A stretch of DNA of 64,000 bases. It comes from Flectobacillus roseus. GTDB taxonomy: Bacteria; Bacteroidota; Bacteroidia; Cytophagales; Spirosomataceae. The notes beneath the pieces are model-generated. The model made no database searches and was not told the origin of the DNA. It saw only the letters and a program-made list of their open reading frames with translations. Below, piece by piece: positions 25,965 through 34,691 of the stretch; positions within the stretch are counted from its first letter, which is position 1; the number at the start of each line of letters is the position of its first letter. The position numbers and the translations under genes were made by a program. The stretch lies in assembly GCF_030056665.1 (NCBI RefSeq), contig NZ_JASHIG010000018.1. One strand, written 5' to 3'.

Positions 25965-26792
25965 CTAGAAATCATATCCAATCGAAAATCCTGTTACATT
26001 GGCTTTGGTAGAAGGTTGTGTAACACCTTTTAATGAGTCCGTAGAGCCTAAGTTTAGCCTTTCATATCGAATTTTAATAGTAAGCTTTTTGATCTTTGCA
26101 GCGGCCTCTATTGAAGGTGACAAATGCTTTGATAAATTAAATTCTGTATTAGGAGCAGTAAGGTTTTTTTCATCCGTTTTTAGCTTTGAAACAGCTGGAT
26201 AACTTACGCCTATCCTCAAGGTTAATTTAACTTTTGATTTGGATGTATAATTCAATTTGGCTCCAAGACTTGGAGAAAGAAACTTATATTTTTCTTCAAA
26301 AATAGTTTGCTCTCCTTCCTGTCCATATATCAATGAACGGCTCCACACTTTGCCTTCTAAACCGATAAATGGCTCTATACTTATTCTTGAGGTATCACTA
26401 AGCTTGAAAGGAACACCTGCATCTATATTTGCATAAAAACCAGAGAGATTAGCTTTCGGTTGATTGTAAAGCGGATTAATACTGGCAGAATAAGGCGGAG
26501 AAGTCTTATAATCGCTAAAGTTTATGCTTAAGGCATTTCCACTTGACTGTGTGGCATAAGGTTTGTTAATATTTTTATAAGCTCCTAAATCCAGATTGAT
26601 GTTGAGCTTGTTGGAGGGTTTTAGCTCAAACTTTATTCCTGCTTTTCCTGTCGTATAATTTTCAATCCAGTTAAACTGTTCAATAGATACTTGAGGTGTG
26701 ATCGTCAATGGCTTTGAATCATCCACGGACTGAGCAATTGTGCCTGTGCTTGCACCTCCCAGTAGTAAACTTACGAGTAAAGCCTTTTTCAT
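25965..26792 (-). CDS. Secreted/outer-membrane beta-barrel protein of unknown function
   Basis: A 275-residue exported protein. The start at MKKALLVSLLLGGASTGTIA gives a proper signal peptide; an upstream ATG at 26831 would add 13 residues that spoil it. The mature part has regular alternating strands (LNINLDLGAYKN, VKLTLRIGVSYP) and ends in an aromatic residue (TGFSIGYDF), typical of outer-membrane barrels. It is alone and convergent with the nuo operon. No family recognised. Confidence 0.82.
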   Translation of the reverse strand: MKKALLVSLLLGGASTGTIAQSVDDSKPLTITPQVSIEQFNWIENYTTGKAGIKFELKPSNKLNINLDLGAYKNINKPYATQSSGNALSINFSDYKTSPPYSASINPLYNQPKANLSGFYANIDAGVPFKLSDTSRISIEPFIGLEGKVWSRSLIYGQEGEQTIFEEKYKFLSPSLGAKLNYTSKSKVKLTLRIGVSYPAVSKLKTDEKNLTAPNTEFNLSKHLSPSIEAAAKIKKLTIKIRYERLNLGSTDSLKGVTQPSTKANVTGFSIGYDF

Positions 26793-27060
26793 GAATGTAA
26801 ATGTTTTTGAATATGTAAAAAAATAGGTCAATAATTGACACTCAACAAGGTATGATTCTATACGTATACCTTATTATAACACAAAGTTGGAAAAAATATT
26901 TGATACTTTGTGTTAAAAATTCTTAAGTGTAGATATAGAAATTGATTTTGGTTAGAATCAATCTAAGAAGGGGATGGAAAAGCACCACTAAATTTGGAAA
27001 CCCACGGCATAATACTTAGCTTTACTTAGATTATCTATAAACCAAATTGATATCATTTAT

Positions 27061-27075
27061 TGACCATTCTGGTCA
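27061..27075. promoter_or_regulatory. Short perfect palindrome TGACCA-TTC-TGGTCA
   Basis: The 6-bp arms lie 50 bases before the sigma-like gene and could be an operator. The rest of 26832-27124 is AT-rich with no gene seen. Confidence 0.3.
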
Positions 27076-27124
27076 TTTTACCACCTTTTAATCATTTCCC
27101 TTAGGGTAAAATTCATCAAACCAA

Positions 27125-27574
27125 ATGAGTATATTGGAGCCGTCAGACAATAATCATCTATTGGGAAAAAAGCCAGCTGTTTACTCTGATCATCTTACTA
27201 TGTATGATCAGTATGGAGCATTAGCCTATGGGGTAATTCTTCAAATTATTCCCAATGAACAATTAGCACAGGAGGTGCTAGTGTCGCTGTTTAGTTCAGT
27301 ATCCTTGCATGGATGCAATGAAAATGTCGTGAATAAAACTATTTGTATTATACGTAATGCACGAGCAAAAGCCGTTGAATATAAAGCAAAATACACGAGT
27401 TCTACCTCACCTCCTATTAACGAAAACCTAGTTTCGGAAGACGCCATCCCAAAACTAGTGTTTGATTTATCGTTTAGACAAGGCCTAAAGCCCGAAGTGA
27501 TTGCCGAAAAACTCAATATCTCAAGAGAAAGGGTATTGAAGGCTTTCAACGAGTATTTTAAACTATTTCGTTAA
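27125..27574 (+). CDS. Degenerate ECF sigma-70-like protein
   Basis: A 149-residue protein that resembles an ECF sigma factor shrunk and eroded. MYDQYGALAYGVILQIIP with NEQLAQEVLVSLF aligns with region 2 (the LYDRY...DELAEDVLQEVF pattern). The C-terminal FRQGLKPEVIAEKLNISRER is a region 4 helix-turn-helix. The linker is short and the usual region 2 acidic/aromatic motif is poorly kept. The next gene, 18 bases downstream, looks like its anti-sigma factor. Whether it still directs transcription is unclear. Confidence 0.65.
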   Translation: MSILEPSDNNHLLGKKPAVYSDHLTMYDQYGALAYGVILQIIPNEQLAQEVLVSLFSSVSLHGCNENVVNKTICIIRNARAKAVEYKAKYTSSTSPPINENLVSEDAIPKLVFDLSFRQGLKPEVIAEKLNISRERVLKAFNEYFKLFR

Positions 27575-27592
27575 TCCTAATTTTGAACCAAA

Positions 27593-28075
27593 TTGAATAC
27601 GCAAACATACATAGAAAGTGGCGTTTTGGAGGCCTATCTCTTGGGCGTGGCTAATGAGTCAGAGCAACAACAGGTAGAGCAATATGCTTATGAGTTTCCA
27701 GAAATTGCCGATGCCCTTAGCCAACTGAGTGTGACAATCAATCAGCACTTTATGGTACAAGCGGTACCCCCTCCTCCAGTGATTCGTGATAGATTGAAAT
27801 ACAAAGAAGAAACGAATGACCTCAAAAAATGGGAGTTTACTGAGCAAGGTAGACAGCATCAAGAAAAGCCTAAAGAAGATGCTAGTTATCTGGAGGTAGA
27901 ATACGACAATACACACATAAAAGTACATAAATTCTGGCGTCCTGCCTTTATTGCGGTATTTGTGTTATCAAAAATATTTTTGGTTTTGGCTGTGTACTTC
28001 TATTTCAAAGCAGAGTCACTGATAAAAGAAAATGCCAAACTTCAGCAGGAAGTAGAGGCTAAAGTAAATCGTTAG
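27593..28075 (+). CDS. Anti-sigma-factor-like single-pass membrane protein
   Basis: A 160-residue protein. Its N-terminus, YIESGVLEAYLLGVANESEQ, matches the start of RskA-type anti-sigma factors in Bacteroidota. A single transmembrane helix lies at ~122-141 (AFIAVFVLSKIFLVLAVYFY) and is followed only by a short coiled-coil tail (residues 142-160), so the periplasmic sensor part is nearly absent. The start codon is TTG; no ATG fits and the encoded N-terminus suits the family. It follows the sigma-like gene by 18 bases and the two are likely co-transcribed. Confidence 0.72.
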   Translation: MNTQTYIESGVLEAYLLGVANESEQQQVEQYAYEFPEIADALSQLSVTINQHFMVQAVPPPPVIRDRLKYKEETNDLKKWEFTEQGRQHQEKPKEDASYLEVEYDNTHIKVHKFWRPAFIAVFVLSKIFLVLAVYFYFKAESLIKENAKLQQEVEAKVNR

Positions 28076-28084
28076 AAAATAAAA

Positions 28085-28185
28085 ACACCTGCCCAGAATA
28101 TCCAGACAGGTGTCGTTCACTAACCATTTATATATTATCTTTATTTAGAGGTTAAATCACCTGTCTTCCCAAGGACAGGTGATTT
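28085..28185 (+). terminator. Tandem hairpins with the same CACCTGTC/GACAGGTG stem
   Basis: The first hairpin is ACACCTG (28085-28091) / CAGGTGT (28107-28113). The second is AAATCACCTGTC (28154-28165) / GACAGGTGATTT (28174-28185), running into a T-tract. The second is a convincing terminator for the sigma/anti-sigma pair. The right arm of the first can also pair with the left arm of the second. Confidence 0.8.
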
Positions 28186-28214
28186 TTTATTCTTCAAATT
28201 TCAAATTCATTTTT

Positions 28215-29786
28215 TTATTTTACGCCATCTTGTTGCCCACGAGCTACTGCTTTATCTCCCACAAGTTTACCGTATTTCAATCCAAATTCGCAGTCCATGC
28301 GGTAGTGAATACCACCCATCAAACGTGACATTGAGGCTTCTGAAGCCATATCATTGAATTTGCTTGCATCCGTCGGGAACAAATATCCTAATACTGTAGC
28401 TGCTGCCGCAGAAAATGTTGAGTGACCTGACGAATAAGCAGGAAAGTTTGGTACTCCTGTCAAGGTCTTAATGCTTGGGTCTGCTTGGCTAGGACGAGGG
28501 AAGTAATAGTAGGTTTTTGTATACCAACAACTTATCGCTGCGTCCATCATGGCGGTATTCAACAATGCGTAGTTACGTGCAGTACGAAACTCCGACTGTT
28601 TATCTGCCACAATATATTTTTCTGCAATCGCATTCCAGTGGCCTGGAGGAGTATAAGTACCAGCACCATCTGCCCAGAAATGTACAATAGCAATATTTTC
28701 ACGCGTAGCTTTTGTGGTTACATACTCTTTTACTTCAGCTACTTGTTTTTTAAATTCCTCAGAACTGTATGAAAGAGGAGGGAACTGCACACTTAATTGC
28801 TGCAATTCTGGATTAGTCATATTCCATGGCTTGACATTGCCAAAGAAAGGAAGCATAGGAGGGCGAGGAGCATCTTCTAATGATTTCCATGCAACTTCAC
28901 CTTTTACTTCAACACGTTTTGCAAGACTGTCCCATTGTGCTTTTACACCAATGGCATTACGCATACCGTCTGAACTGTAACGAGCCAAAATTTTAGTCGC
29001 AATTGCTTTTCCTAATTTTTCACCAGCTTCAATATCTGAACGAGTAGAAGCACCAGCCCACAGTTTAAACCATTTCTGTTCTTCTTTCTTTTTATACAAG
29101 AATAAAGTATCTTCTGTTGCAGGAAATAAACGCTTCATGAATTCATAAGAAACCGCTGCCATAACAGCATCCTCAGAAGGAAAAGAGGGCAAAGTAGACT
29201 TACTCACAATTACAGGAGTAATGCTAGCATCTACCTGATAAGGTGCTTTTCTTTTATATTGTTGTTTGTAAGCCATTGCCGCTACCAAGGCATCATACTG
29301 TGCCACGGATACATACGCATAGGCACGCGATGCATATGGAGGATTGGCAAATGGGAAAATAGGGTCTGCATTTGGGTTGGCCGAGTTTGGAATAGGGTAC
29401 TCACCAGTGGCGTTTTCGGCAGGAGGAAGGTTGCGTTTAGCAACCAAGCTACGCATAATCTGGTTCCAACGTAAAATTCCACCGCCAGCCCAATAACGGA
29501 TAGCCAAGCGCTGCTCGTCGCTAATATTACCCATCGCTGTTTTTACTTCCTGAAGCTCTTTTTGATAGTTTGCTGAACTTACATCTTCAGGTGCCGTTAA
29601 TGCTACTTCGGTAGCTGTCTGTAAAATATATGGTTTCCAAGTACCTGCATCAGCATCTACTTTCGTAGGTACAAGGGTTTCTAATTCTGTTCCGTCTTTA
29701 TCTAAACTTTTTTCACAAGCCCAAATAACCACTAATGCTGAAACTGCTGCAAAAAGCTTTTTTATAGATATGAATGAAGATTTCAT
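28215..29786 (-). CDS. PAP2/vanadium-dependent haloperoxidase-family lipoprotein A
   Basis: A 523-residue exported protein with a lipobox (VIWACEK, Cys24), so it is probably anchored in the outer membrane or periplasm. The C-terminal half has the full PAP2/haloperoxidase site: K-x6-RP (Lys424, Arg431; KTYYYFPRP), YSSGH (His455) and SR-x5-H-x3-D (Arg488, His494, Asp498). These residues bind vanadate in haloperoxidases or phosphate in PAP2 phosphatases; sequence alone does not decide which. A related protein lies at 32988-34385, and the two flank three same-strand genes. Confidence 0.9.
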   Translation of the reverse strand: MKSSFISIKKLFAAVSALVVIWACEKSLDKDGTELETLVPTKVDADAGTWKPYILQTATEVALTAPEDVSSANYQKELQEVKTAMGNISDEQRLAIRYWAGGGILRWNQIMRSLVAKRNLPPAENATGEYPIPNSANPNADPIFPFANPPYASRAYAYVSVAQYDALVAAMAYKQQYKRKAPYQVDASITPVIVSKSTLPSFPSEDAVMAAVSYEFMKRLFPATEDTLFLYKKKEEQKWFKLWAGASTRSDIEAGEKLGKAIATKILARYSSDGMRNAIGVKAQWDSLAKRVEVKGEVAWKSLEDAPRPPMLPFFGNVKPWNMTNPELQQLSVQFPPLSYSSEEFKKQVAEVKEYVTTKATRENIAIVHFWADGAGTYTPPGHWNAIAEKYIVADKQSEFRTARNYALLNTAMMDAAISCWYTKTYYYFPRPSQADPSIKTLTGVPNFPAYSSGHSTFSAAAATVLGYLFPTDASKFNDMASEASMSRLMGGIHYRMDCEFGLKYGKLVGDKAVARGQQDGVK

Positions 29787-29825
29787 GATTCAAAAATTTC
29801 AATGATTAAGGAATATTATCAAGAA

Positions 29826-29842
29826 AAGGTTTTAAAAACCTT
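29826..29842 (-). terminator. Short hairpin AAGGTTTT-A-AAAACCTT
   Basis: Near-perfect palindrome between the 332-residue barrel gene and the downstream haloperoxidase gene. It is AT-rich and weak as a terminator. Confidence 0.35.
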
Positions 29843-29928
29843 AAGAGATAGCTAATCAAGTGTGAGAAAAGGTTTGATTTACCAAACAGAAATGATAATC
29901 AAAATTTTACACTCTTGAGGCTGCCCAT

Positions 29929-30927
29929 TTATTTATGCCCGTCTTTATGTTCATCTGTCGACATATTGCCCATATGATTAACATCACCAGGACGACAAAT
30001 TGGACCTGTTGGGATACCGCCACCGCCTTTGTTTTTACGCAAGTCGATATATTGAAGAATACTAATGGAGAAAGTGGTAGATTTTCCCACATTTCTACCT
30101 GCAACTACTTGTCCGATTGTTCCCATAATTTGTAAGTCTTTCAATTGGGGAATACGATATGCTGCCACTAAACCAATACGAGTCAAGTCCATTTTGGCAC
30201 ATAAACCTGGCATATCATTTCTACGAATGTCGATATCTCCATTTACGATATTTTGCTCATAAGTGGCTTCCAATTGCCAACGGTATGAATAGTGACCAAA
30301 CTTAGCACCTAAGTTTACCACATCTGGCATCATCATTTCATTGGTGAAGTACGCTTGGTCAGAAAAATACATCTCACGGTCAACACGAACATTGCTACGA
30401 TGAATATAAGCGCCTTGAGCTGTTAGTGCCAATTCGTGAGGAAGTGTATAATACAAAATTCCACGAGCGAAAACGGTTTTACTTTGCATACCTATTGCCA
30501 ATGGCAAAAAGTCGGCAACATAGTTATTGGTAGGAAGAGATCCACCCACAGAGCCAATTACTGATAAGTTTTTGATTTGAGCGAGTCTATATTTCAAGGC
30601 CAACGTAAGGTCCTGTACTCCACTCATACCCTTCAAAGTACCTTTGGTTGCTTCGGTTTTTACATACGGAAGCATAAATAGTACATTGAAACGGTCAGAA
30701 ATACCATAGTTTCCCATGGCTGTAATAGTTTGGGTATTTACATTCCCTAAGTTTTTATTTTCTCTGAAAAGTGTGCCCTCCCAGTATTTATTCCATGTGT
30801 CATGTGTATAGCCAATTCCACCACAAAAATTGTTTTTTGCCATGAAAATACCATCTGTCATATTTTGTGCAAAAAGCGATGTGCTAAATGCGAGAATGCT
30901 TGATACGAGTAATAGTCTAAATTTCAT
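29929..30927 (-). CDS. Outer-membrane barrel with His/Met-rich C-terminal tail
   Basis: A 332-residue exported protein. The signal peptide ends at STSLFAQ (residue 20). The body is rich in beta-strand alternation (LTLALKYRLAQIKNLSVIGS), as in the MetA/phenol-degradation-type or generic 'transporter' outer-membrane barrels. After the barrel, residues ~303-332 carry a Gly-rich linker with one Cys and a tail HMGNMSTDEHKDGHK. This dense His/Met/Asp tail could bind metal. It is co-oriented with the neighbouring barrel and the haloperoxidase genes. Exact function unknown. Confidence 0.8.
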   Translation of the reverse strand: MKFRLLLVSSILAFSTSLFAQNMTDGIFMAKNNFCGGIGYTHDTWNKYWEGTLFRENKNLGNVNTQTITAMGNYGISDRFNVLFMLPYVKTEATKGTLKGMSGVQDLTLALKYRLAQIKNLSVIGSVGGSLPTNNYVADFLPLAIGMQSKTVFARGILYYTLPHELALTAQGAYIHRSNVRVDREMYFSDQAYFTNEMMMPDVVNLGAKFGHYSYRWQLEATYEQNIVNGDIDIRRNDMPGLCAKMDLTRIGLVAAYRIPQLKDLQIMGTIGQVVAGRNVGKSTTFSISILQYIDLRKNKGGGGIPTGPICRPGDVNHMGNMSTDEHKDGHK

Positions 30928-30975
30928 ACTGTTATATATAAATTGGAATTTTTGCTATCAAAATGGTTCATCATT

Positions 30976-31011
30976 GGGTCATAGGGTGCATCAAAAAGAG
31001 CACCCCGACCC
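30976..31011 (-). terminator. GC-rich intercistronic hairpin between the two barrel genes
   Basis: GGGTCATAGGGTGC (30976-30989) faces GCACCCCGACCC (31000-31011); the stem has a small bulge. It may attenuate readthrough from the upstream barrel gene or stabilise its mRNA. Confidence 0.5.
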
Positions 31012-31024
31012 GTCTAAATAGAGT

Positions 31025-32125
31025 TTAGAAGCGATGAGAAAGGGTTGCCGAAATAAAGTAATCCGCAAAAGCGGCATCGCCATGCTTACCGTATTTCAAG
31101 TCTGCTACACTCTTAATTCTGTTACGAGTAGTAGCAATAGGTACTGTGAGAGCAAAGGTGTTTTTCCCTTTTGAGTAAACAATTCCAGGCTCTACTGAGA
31201 TGATATAACCAGGACGACGGAAGCCTTCGCTTTTGCCAAAAACGTCGTGTGCAGGAACACCCTCGATACGACCGCCAAAGCTTACCGCTAGGCCAGCTTT
31301 TGGAAGTAGTGCATAACTTGCTCCAACACGACCTGCAAATTGATCTGCTACTGAATGGTATACCACAATCTCATTGGCAGCGGCTTCTTTAGAAACAGCA
31401 TTCAAAGTATTGTTTACATTACGTGGGTTGAATAAATAAAATCCGTTGAAATAAAGAACAGTCTTAGGAAGTACTTGTTGATAACCTTGAATTTCTAGGT
31501 TTGCACCCCATCCGCCATCTCCGAGCTGAATCGATTGGTCTACAGCCTTAGTAAGTAGATAATCTTTTCCTTCTTTGTCTAGCTTATGAAATTGACCTTG
31601 TACGTTCGAATTGCCCGTTGGTGCTTTTACACCAAGACCTAAAGCAATATTGCCTTTTGCATGATCTAATGGATCTAATAACCAGTAAGTGGCAGTCAGA
31701 CGCATATCGCCAATACCTGTTGAATGAGTGTCAAAGTATTGAGAATTTGCAGCGGTATTGCCGTAGTGTTCATATTTGGAGGCACGAACATTGACAGCAA
31801 AGGGAACATTCAATGCAAAACTCAAGCGACTGTTGTAGGCATAAGAGATGCCTAAATCAAAACCTTGAGAATCATTGATTACTTCAGTATTGTTTAGAGC
31901 TCTTTGGGTTTGTTCTTCTGTACCCACAAAATGTCTGTGCGAATGAAGGTTTCTAAACCCTAATGAAACTTGCCATTGCCCTGGCTGTAACATCGATGAA
32001 GAGCTAGTTCCGCTACCAGTCGAGCAGCTCATGTGTCGAACAGCTACACATCCTTGTGAAAAAATTTTAAAATTTATTAGAAAAATGCAAAAAAAGATAA
32101 TTGCGATTGAGGAGAATTTTTTCAT
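31025..32125 (-). CDS. Outer-membrane barrel with N-terminal Cys/His-rich segment
   Basis: A 366-residue exported protein. The start at 32125 (MKKFSSIAIIFFCIFLINF) yields a signal peptide; a farther ATG at 32158 is less likely. Right after cleavage comes GCVAVRHMSCSTGSG, with two cysteines and a histidine, then FRNLHSHRHFVG. The remainder is barrel-like (LGLGVKAPTGNSNVQG, ISATLSHRF at the end with terminal Phe). It belongs to the broad group of uncharacterised 'transporter' outer-membrane proteins. Its position between two haloperoxidase-family genes suggests a shared substrate or metal. Confidence 0.8.
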   Translation of the reverse strand: MKKFSSIAIIFFCIFLINFKIFSQGCVAVRHMSCSTGSGTSSSSMLQPGQWQVSLGFRNLHSHRHFVGTEEQTQRALNNTEVINDSQGFDLGISYAYNSRLSFALNVPFAVNVRASKYEHYGNTAANSQYFDTHSTGIGDMRLTATYWLLDPLDHAKGNIALGLGVKAPTGNSNVQGQFHKLDKEGKDYLLTKAVDQSIQLGDGGWGANLEIQGYQQVLPKTVLYFNGFYLFNPRNVNNTLNAVSKEAAANEIVVYHSVADQFAGRVGASYALLPKAGLAVSFGGRIEGVPAHDVFGKSEGFRRPGYIISVEPGIVYSKGKNTFALTVPIATTRNRIKSVADLKYGKHGDAAFADYFISATLSHRF

Positions 32126-32233
32126 ATAATGCTGAATTTTAGCGTTTTGTATGGACATAGAGGCTCTGTTGGATAAAGTTTATCCAAGACAACCTATGCA
32201 ATAGCTACAGCTACTGCCAACAAATCGTGCAAA

Positions 32234-32782
32234 TTAGCATTGCCGGGGTGGCGGTGATTGAGTATCTACAGAACGAGTTTCTGGGGTGAATAAATGAATG
32301 GTGTTTTGACGTGGTTGTACCCAGTCAATGACGAATACGATATGCTTCTTGTCAGAAGACATGTATTCCTTCAAGAAGTTTTTGAGTAATTGAGAAGATG
32401 ATTTTTTAGAGAAGTCACCAGCTTTATCTGCCACATGCTCGTTGATGTGCGATGCGAGGTTGAAAAAGCGATCACGAGCAGATTGGTCTATTTTACAAAC
32501 CGTATAAAGGGTATCATTGACCAATTTCTGAGAAATCATTTGATAATGAATATCTCCTTGTCTGATAGTCCCACTTACTTTTTTGTCTGTGCTCCAATCC
32601 GTTTGGTAAGGAAGCGATAATGGCATTTTGAGTAGCACATAGTCTTCTTTCCCTGAAATAGGCTGAACCGTATGCGCAAACGAACTTTCGGCTCTATTGG
32701 TCTCAAACCAATAGACTACCGAATACCCCATCATGTTATACAGAAGGAGTCCAACCAGTAATATGGAAAGAATACGTTTCAA
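32234..32782 (-). CDS. Membrane-anchored protein of unknown function
   Basis: A 182-residue protein with one N-terminal hydrophobic helix (ILSILLVGLLLYNMMGYSVV), used either as signal or anchor, and a soluble domain. The C-terminus is QSPPPRQC, a proline-rich end with a terminal cysteine. No family recognised. Lying upstream of the barrel gene at 31025-32125 with a 108-base gap on the same strand, it is probably the first gene of that transcript. A -7-like box TAAATTTG lies at 32813-32820 on the minus strand. Confidence 0.75.
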   Translation of the reverse strand: MKRILSILLVGLLLYNMMGYSVVYWFETNRAESSFAHTVQPISGKEDYVLLKMPLSLPYQTDWSTDKKVSGTIRQGDIHYQMISQKLVNDTLYTVCKIDQSARDRFFNLASHINEHVADKAGDFSKKSSSQLLKNFLKEYMSSDKKHIVFVIDWVQPRQNTIHLFTPETRSVDTQSPPPRQC

Positions 32783-32931
32783 CGGATAGATATTTGCACA
32801 ATGATTCTAGAACAAATTTACAGAAAAATATACCAAAAAAATCAGGGTAAAATTCGATTCTTAGGAATGTACAAGTTTTACAGGGCACTTGATGGAGATA
32901 AAACTAGTTTTGTCTGGTTATTTCTATCAGC

Positions 32932-32968
32932 AAAAAGCCCTAATCCGTTGTTGTGATTAGGGCTTTTT
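32932..32968 (-). terminator. Terminator of the second haloperoxidase-family gene
   Basis: Perfect 14-bp stem AAAAAGCCCTAATC (32932-32945) / GATTAGGGCTTTTT (32955-32968). It has A/T tracts on both sides and lies 19 bases past the stop of the gene at 32988-34385. Confidence 0.85.
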
Positions 32969-32987
32969 TTAGAATAAACCTTGTATG

Positions 32988-34385
32988 TTATTTGAGGAAA
33001 GCTAAACTATTGACGTTTCTTCCTACTTTTTTACCCTCTCTTAAACCAACTTCATTATCCTGACGAGTATGAATGCCGCCATAAAAACGTGACATGGCCG
33101 ATTCGTCGGCAAATTCATAGAAGTTATTAAAGCTTCTAGCCTTAAATGGCGTGCCTGTAGCGGCATCGTTTCCTCGACCTACGTGCGAATTGTCTACGAA
33201 TTTAAAGTTGTTTCCATATACATACGTCAAAACCTCGGCGGCAGCACCTGACTGAGTTGCATGCCCCGACGAATACCCAGGAAAAGGTGGAGCGGGCCAG
33301 AAAGGTTTCCATGTTGGATCTATGGATCTTCTCACCATAGTGTAAGGGCGTTCGTTATTGAATAGAAATTTGCATTTCCAACAAAGGATAAATGCGTCTG
33401 CAACAGCAATTCCTGTGCGAGCAAATCCCTCAACAGCTTTGCCCAAAGTAGTTTTTGAGGTTTTGGCTGCAATGTTAGCCAGATTGTATGAGTGCCCAGG
33501 AGGTGTAAAAGTCTCGACGGGGTTATCGGCCCACCAAACGGCAATTTCTTTTTCTTCAGACGTTAAAGATTTATTTTTGGTATAAACCTCCAAATATTGT
33601 GCAAAATACTGAGATGTAATACTAGTCGAAAAAGCAATTGGCGCTGGAGGAACAAGAGAGGCATTCACGGGAACAAAAGTACGATTGTTGCCCCATGTGG
33701 GTTGCATAGGGATTTTTTGCCCATTCTCGGTAGCTTGCCAAGCCCCAGGAAAAATAGGAACTATGTAGTTTGAAGGAAAATTACGCTTATATCCCTCATG
33801 CCCACCGTCGGTTTTTGACCATTCGAAAATGGCATTGGCTATGTTTTTCCCGAAAGTAGTAGAGCGTTCGATTTCATCGGTATTTGAGCTACCCTTAAAA
33901 GCAGCTGTCATGGCAGTTTCGAGCGAGTCAATTTTCTTTTGATTATTAGAAGCCTGTGCTAAAGAGCTTTCAGCATATAGTGCTTTCAAGATAGTGGCTT
34001 GTCCAGCATTGAGTGCCAATGCCCAGTTATAGCTTTTTCCAGATTCGATGGTTGGAAGTTTACTTAAATTAGAAAGTTGACCAGCTAAAGAGCTATGATC
34101 TAACAAACCAGGAACAATAGATTCGTACATCGTAAGTCCGCCAAGGCCATAAGCTCTGGCAGCTACAGGAGGAGTATATCCACTGGTACTTTTGGTGAGA
34201 TTAAGCTGCAATTCTGCCCAATTAGAGGCTATTTCGTATGTGAAGGCATCAGCTGGATTAGTTGTATTTGAGGGATTAACATCAGAGTTTTTAGAACATC
34301 CTACAAGAAAAATAGTAAAGAGACCAAGTACAAACAGCTGTTTAACTACAGACAGTCTGGAGTGAAGTAATTTTTTTTTCATCAT
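32988..34385 (-). CDS. PAP2/vanadium-dependent haloperoxidase-family lipoprotein B
   Basis: A 465-residue lipoprotein (lipobox LVGCSK, Cys ~30). The metal/phosphate site is complete: K-x6-RP (Lys339, Arg346; KFLFNNERP), YSSGH (His375) and SR-x5-H-x3-D (Arg433, His439, Asp443). The N-terminal helical part differs clearly from protein A at 28215-29786, so the pair is an old paralogue set rather than a recent duplication. It is separated from the small membrane protein by its own terminator. Confidence 0.9.
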   Translation of the reverse strand: MMKKKLLHSRLSVVKQLFVLGLFTIFLVGCSKNSDVNPSNTTNPADAFTYEIASNWAELQLNLTKSTSGYTPPVAARAYGLGGLTMYESIVPGLLDHSSLAGQLSNLSKLPTIESGKSYNWALALNAGQATILKALYAESSLAQASNNQKKIDSLETAMTAAFKGSSNTDEIERSTTFGKNIANAIFEWSKTDGGHEGYKRNFPSNYIVPIFPGAWQATENGQKIPMQPTWGNNRTFVPVNASLVPPAPIAFSTSITSQYFAQYLEVYTKNKSLTSEEKEIAVWWADNPVETFTPPGHSYNLANIAAKTSKTTLGKAVEGFARTGIAVADAFILCWKCKFLFNNERPYTMVRRSIDPTWKPFWPAPPFPGYSSGHATQSGAAAEVLTYVYGNNFKFVDNSHVGRGNDAATGTPFKARSFNNFYEFADESAMSRFYGGIHTRQDNEVGLREGKKVGRNVNSLAFLK

Positions 34386-34691
34386 ATTCTTTCGTAAACT
34401 ACCACTAAAAGTAGTGTGATTGGTAATGGGCGGTTGCTTTCAAGGTTATCTCCACACAAAAATAATGCCTAAGAATGTGTTGTTTTGATGATATAAATCA
34501 AAACGATGGTTTGGTAAATGTAGATTTCTAAGAAGATACTCAAATGAAAAAATAGACCGTTTTATGGAATAACTAAGGATTTCGACAAAATCTATGAGAC
34601 ATTCATTAATTTAGTATTGTTTTTAGTAAAGAAGACATTGTGCTTGTAAAAGCGAATCCTTAAGTTGTAAGTATTTTTAGAAATTATTGAA
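34386..34691. other. Divergent intergenic region between haloperoxidase B and dnaG
   Basis: A 306-base AT-rich spacer. A -7-like TATTTTTG on the minus strand faces the haloperoxidase gene, without a matching -33 box. No RNA gene or long repeat is seen. Confidence 0.4.
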
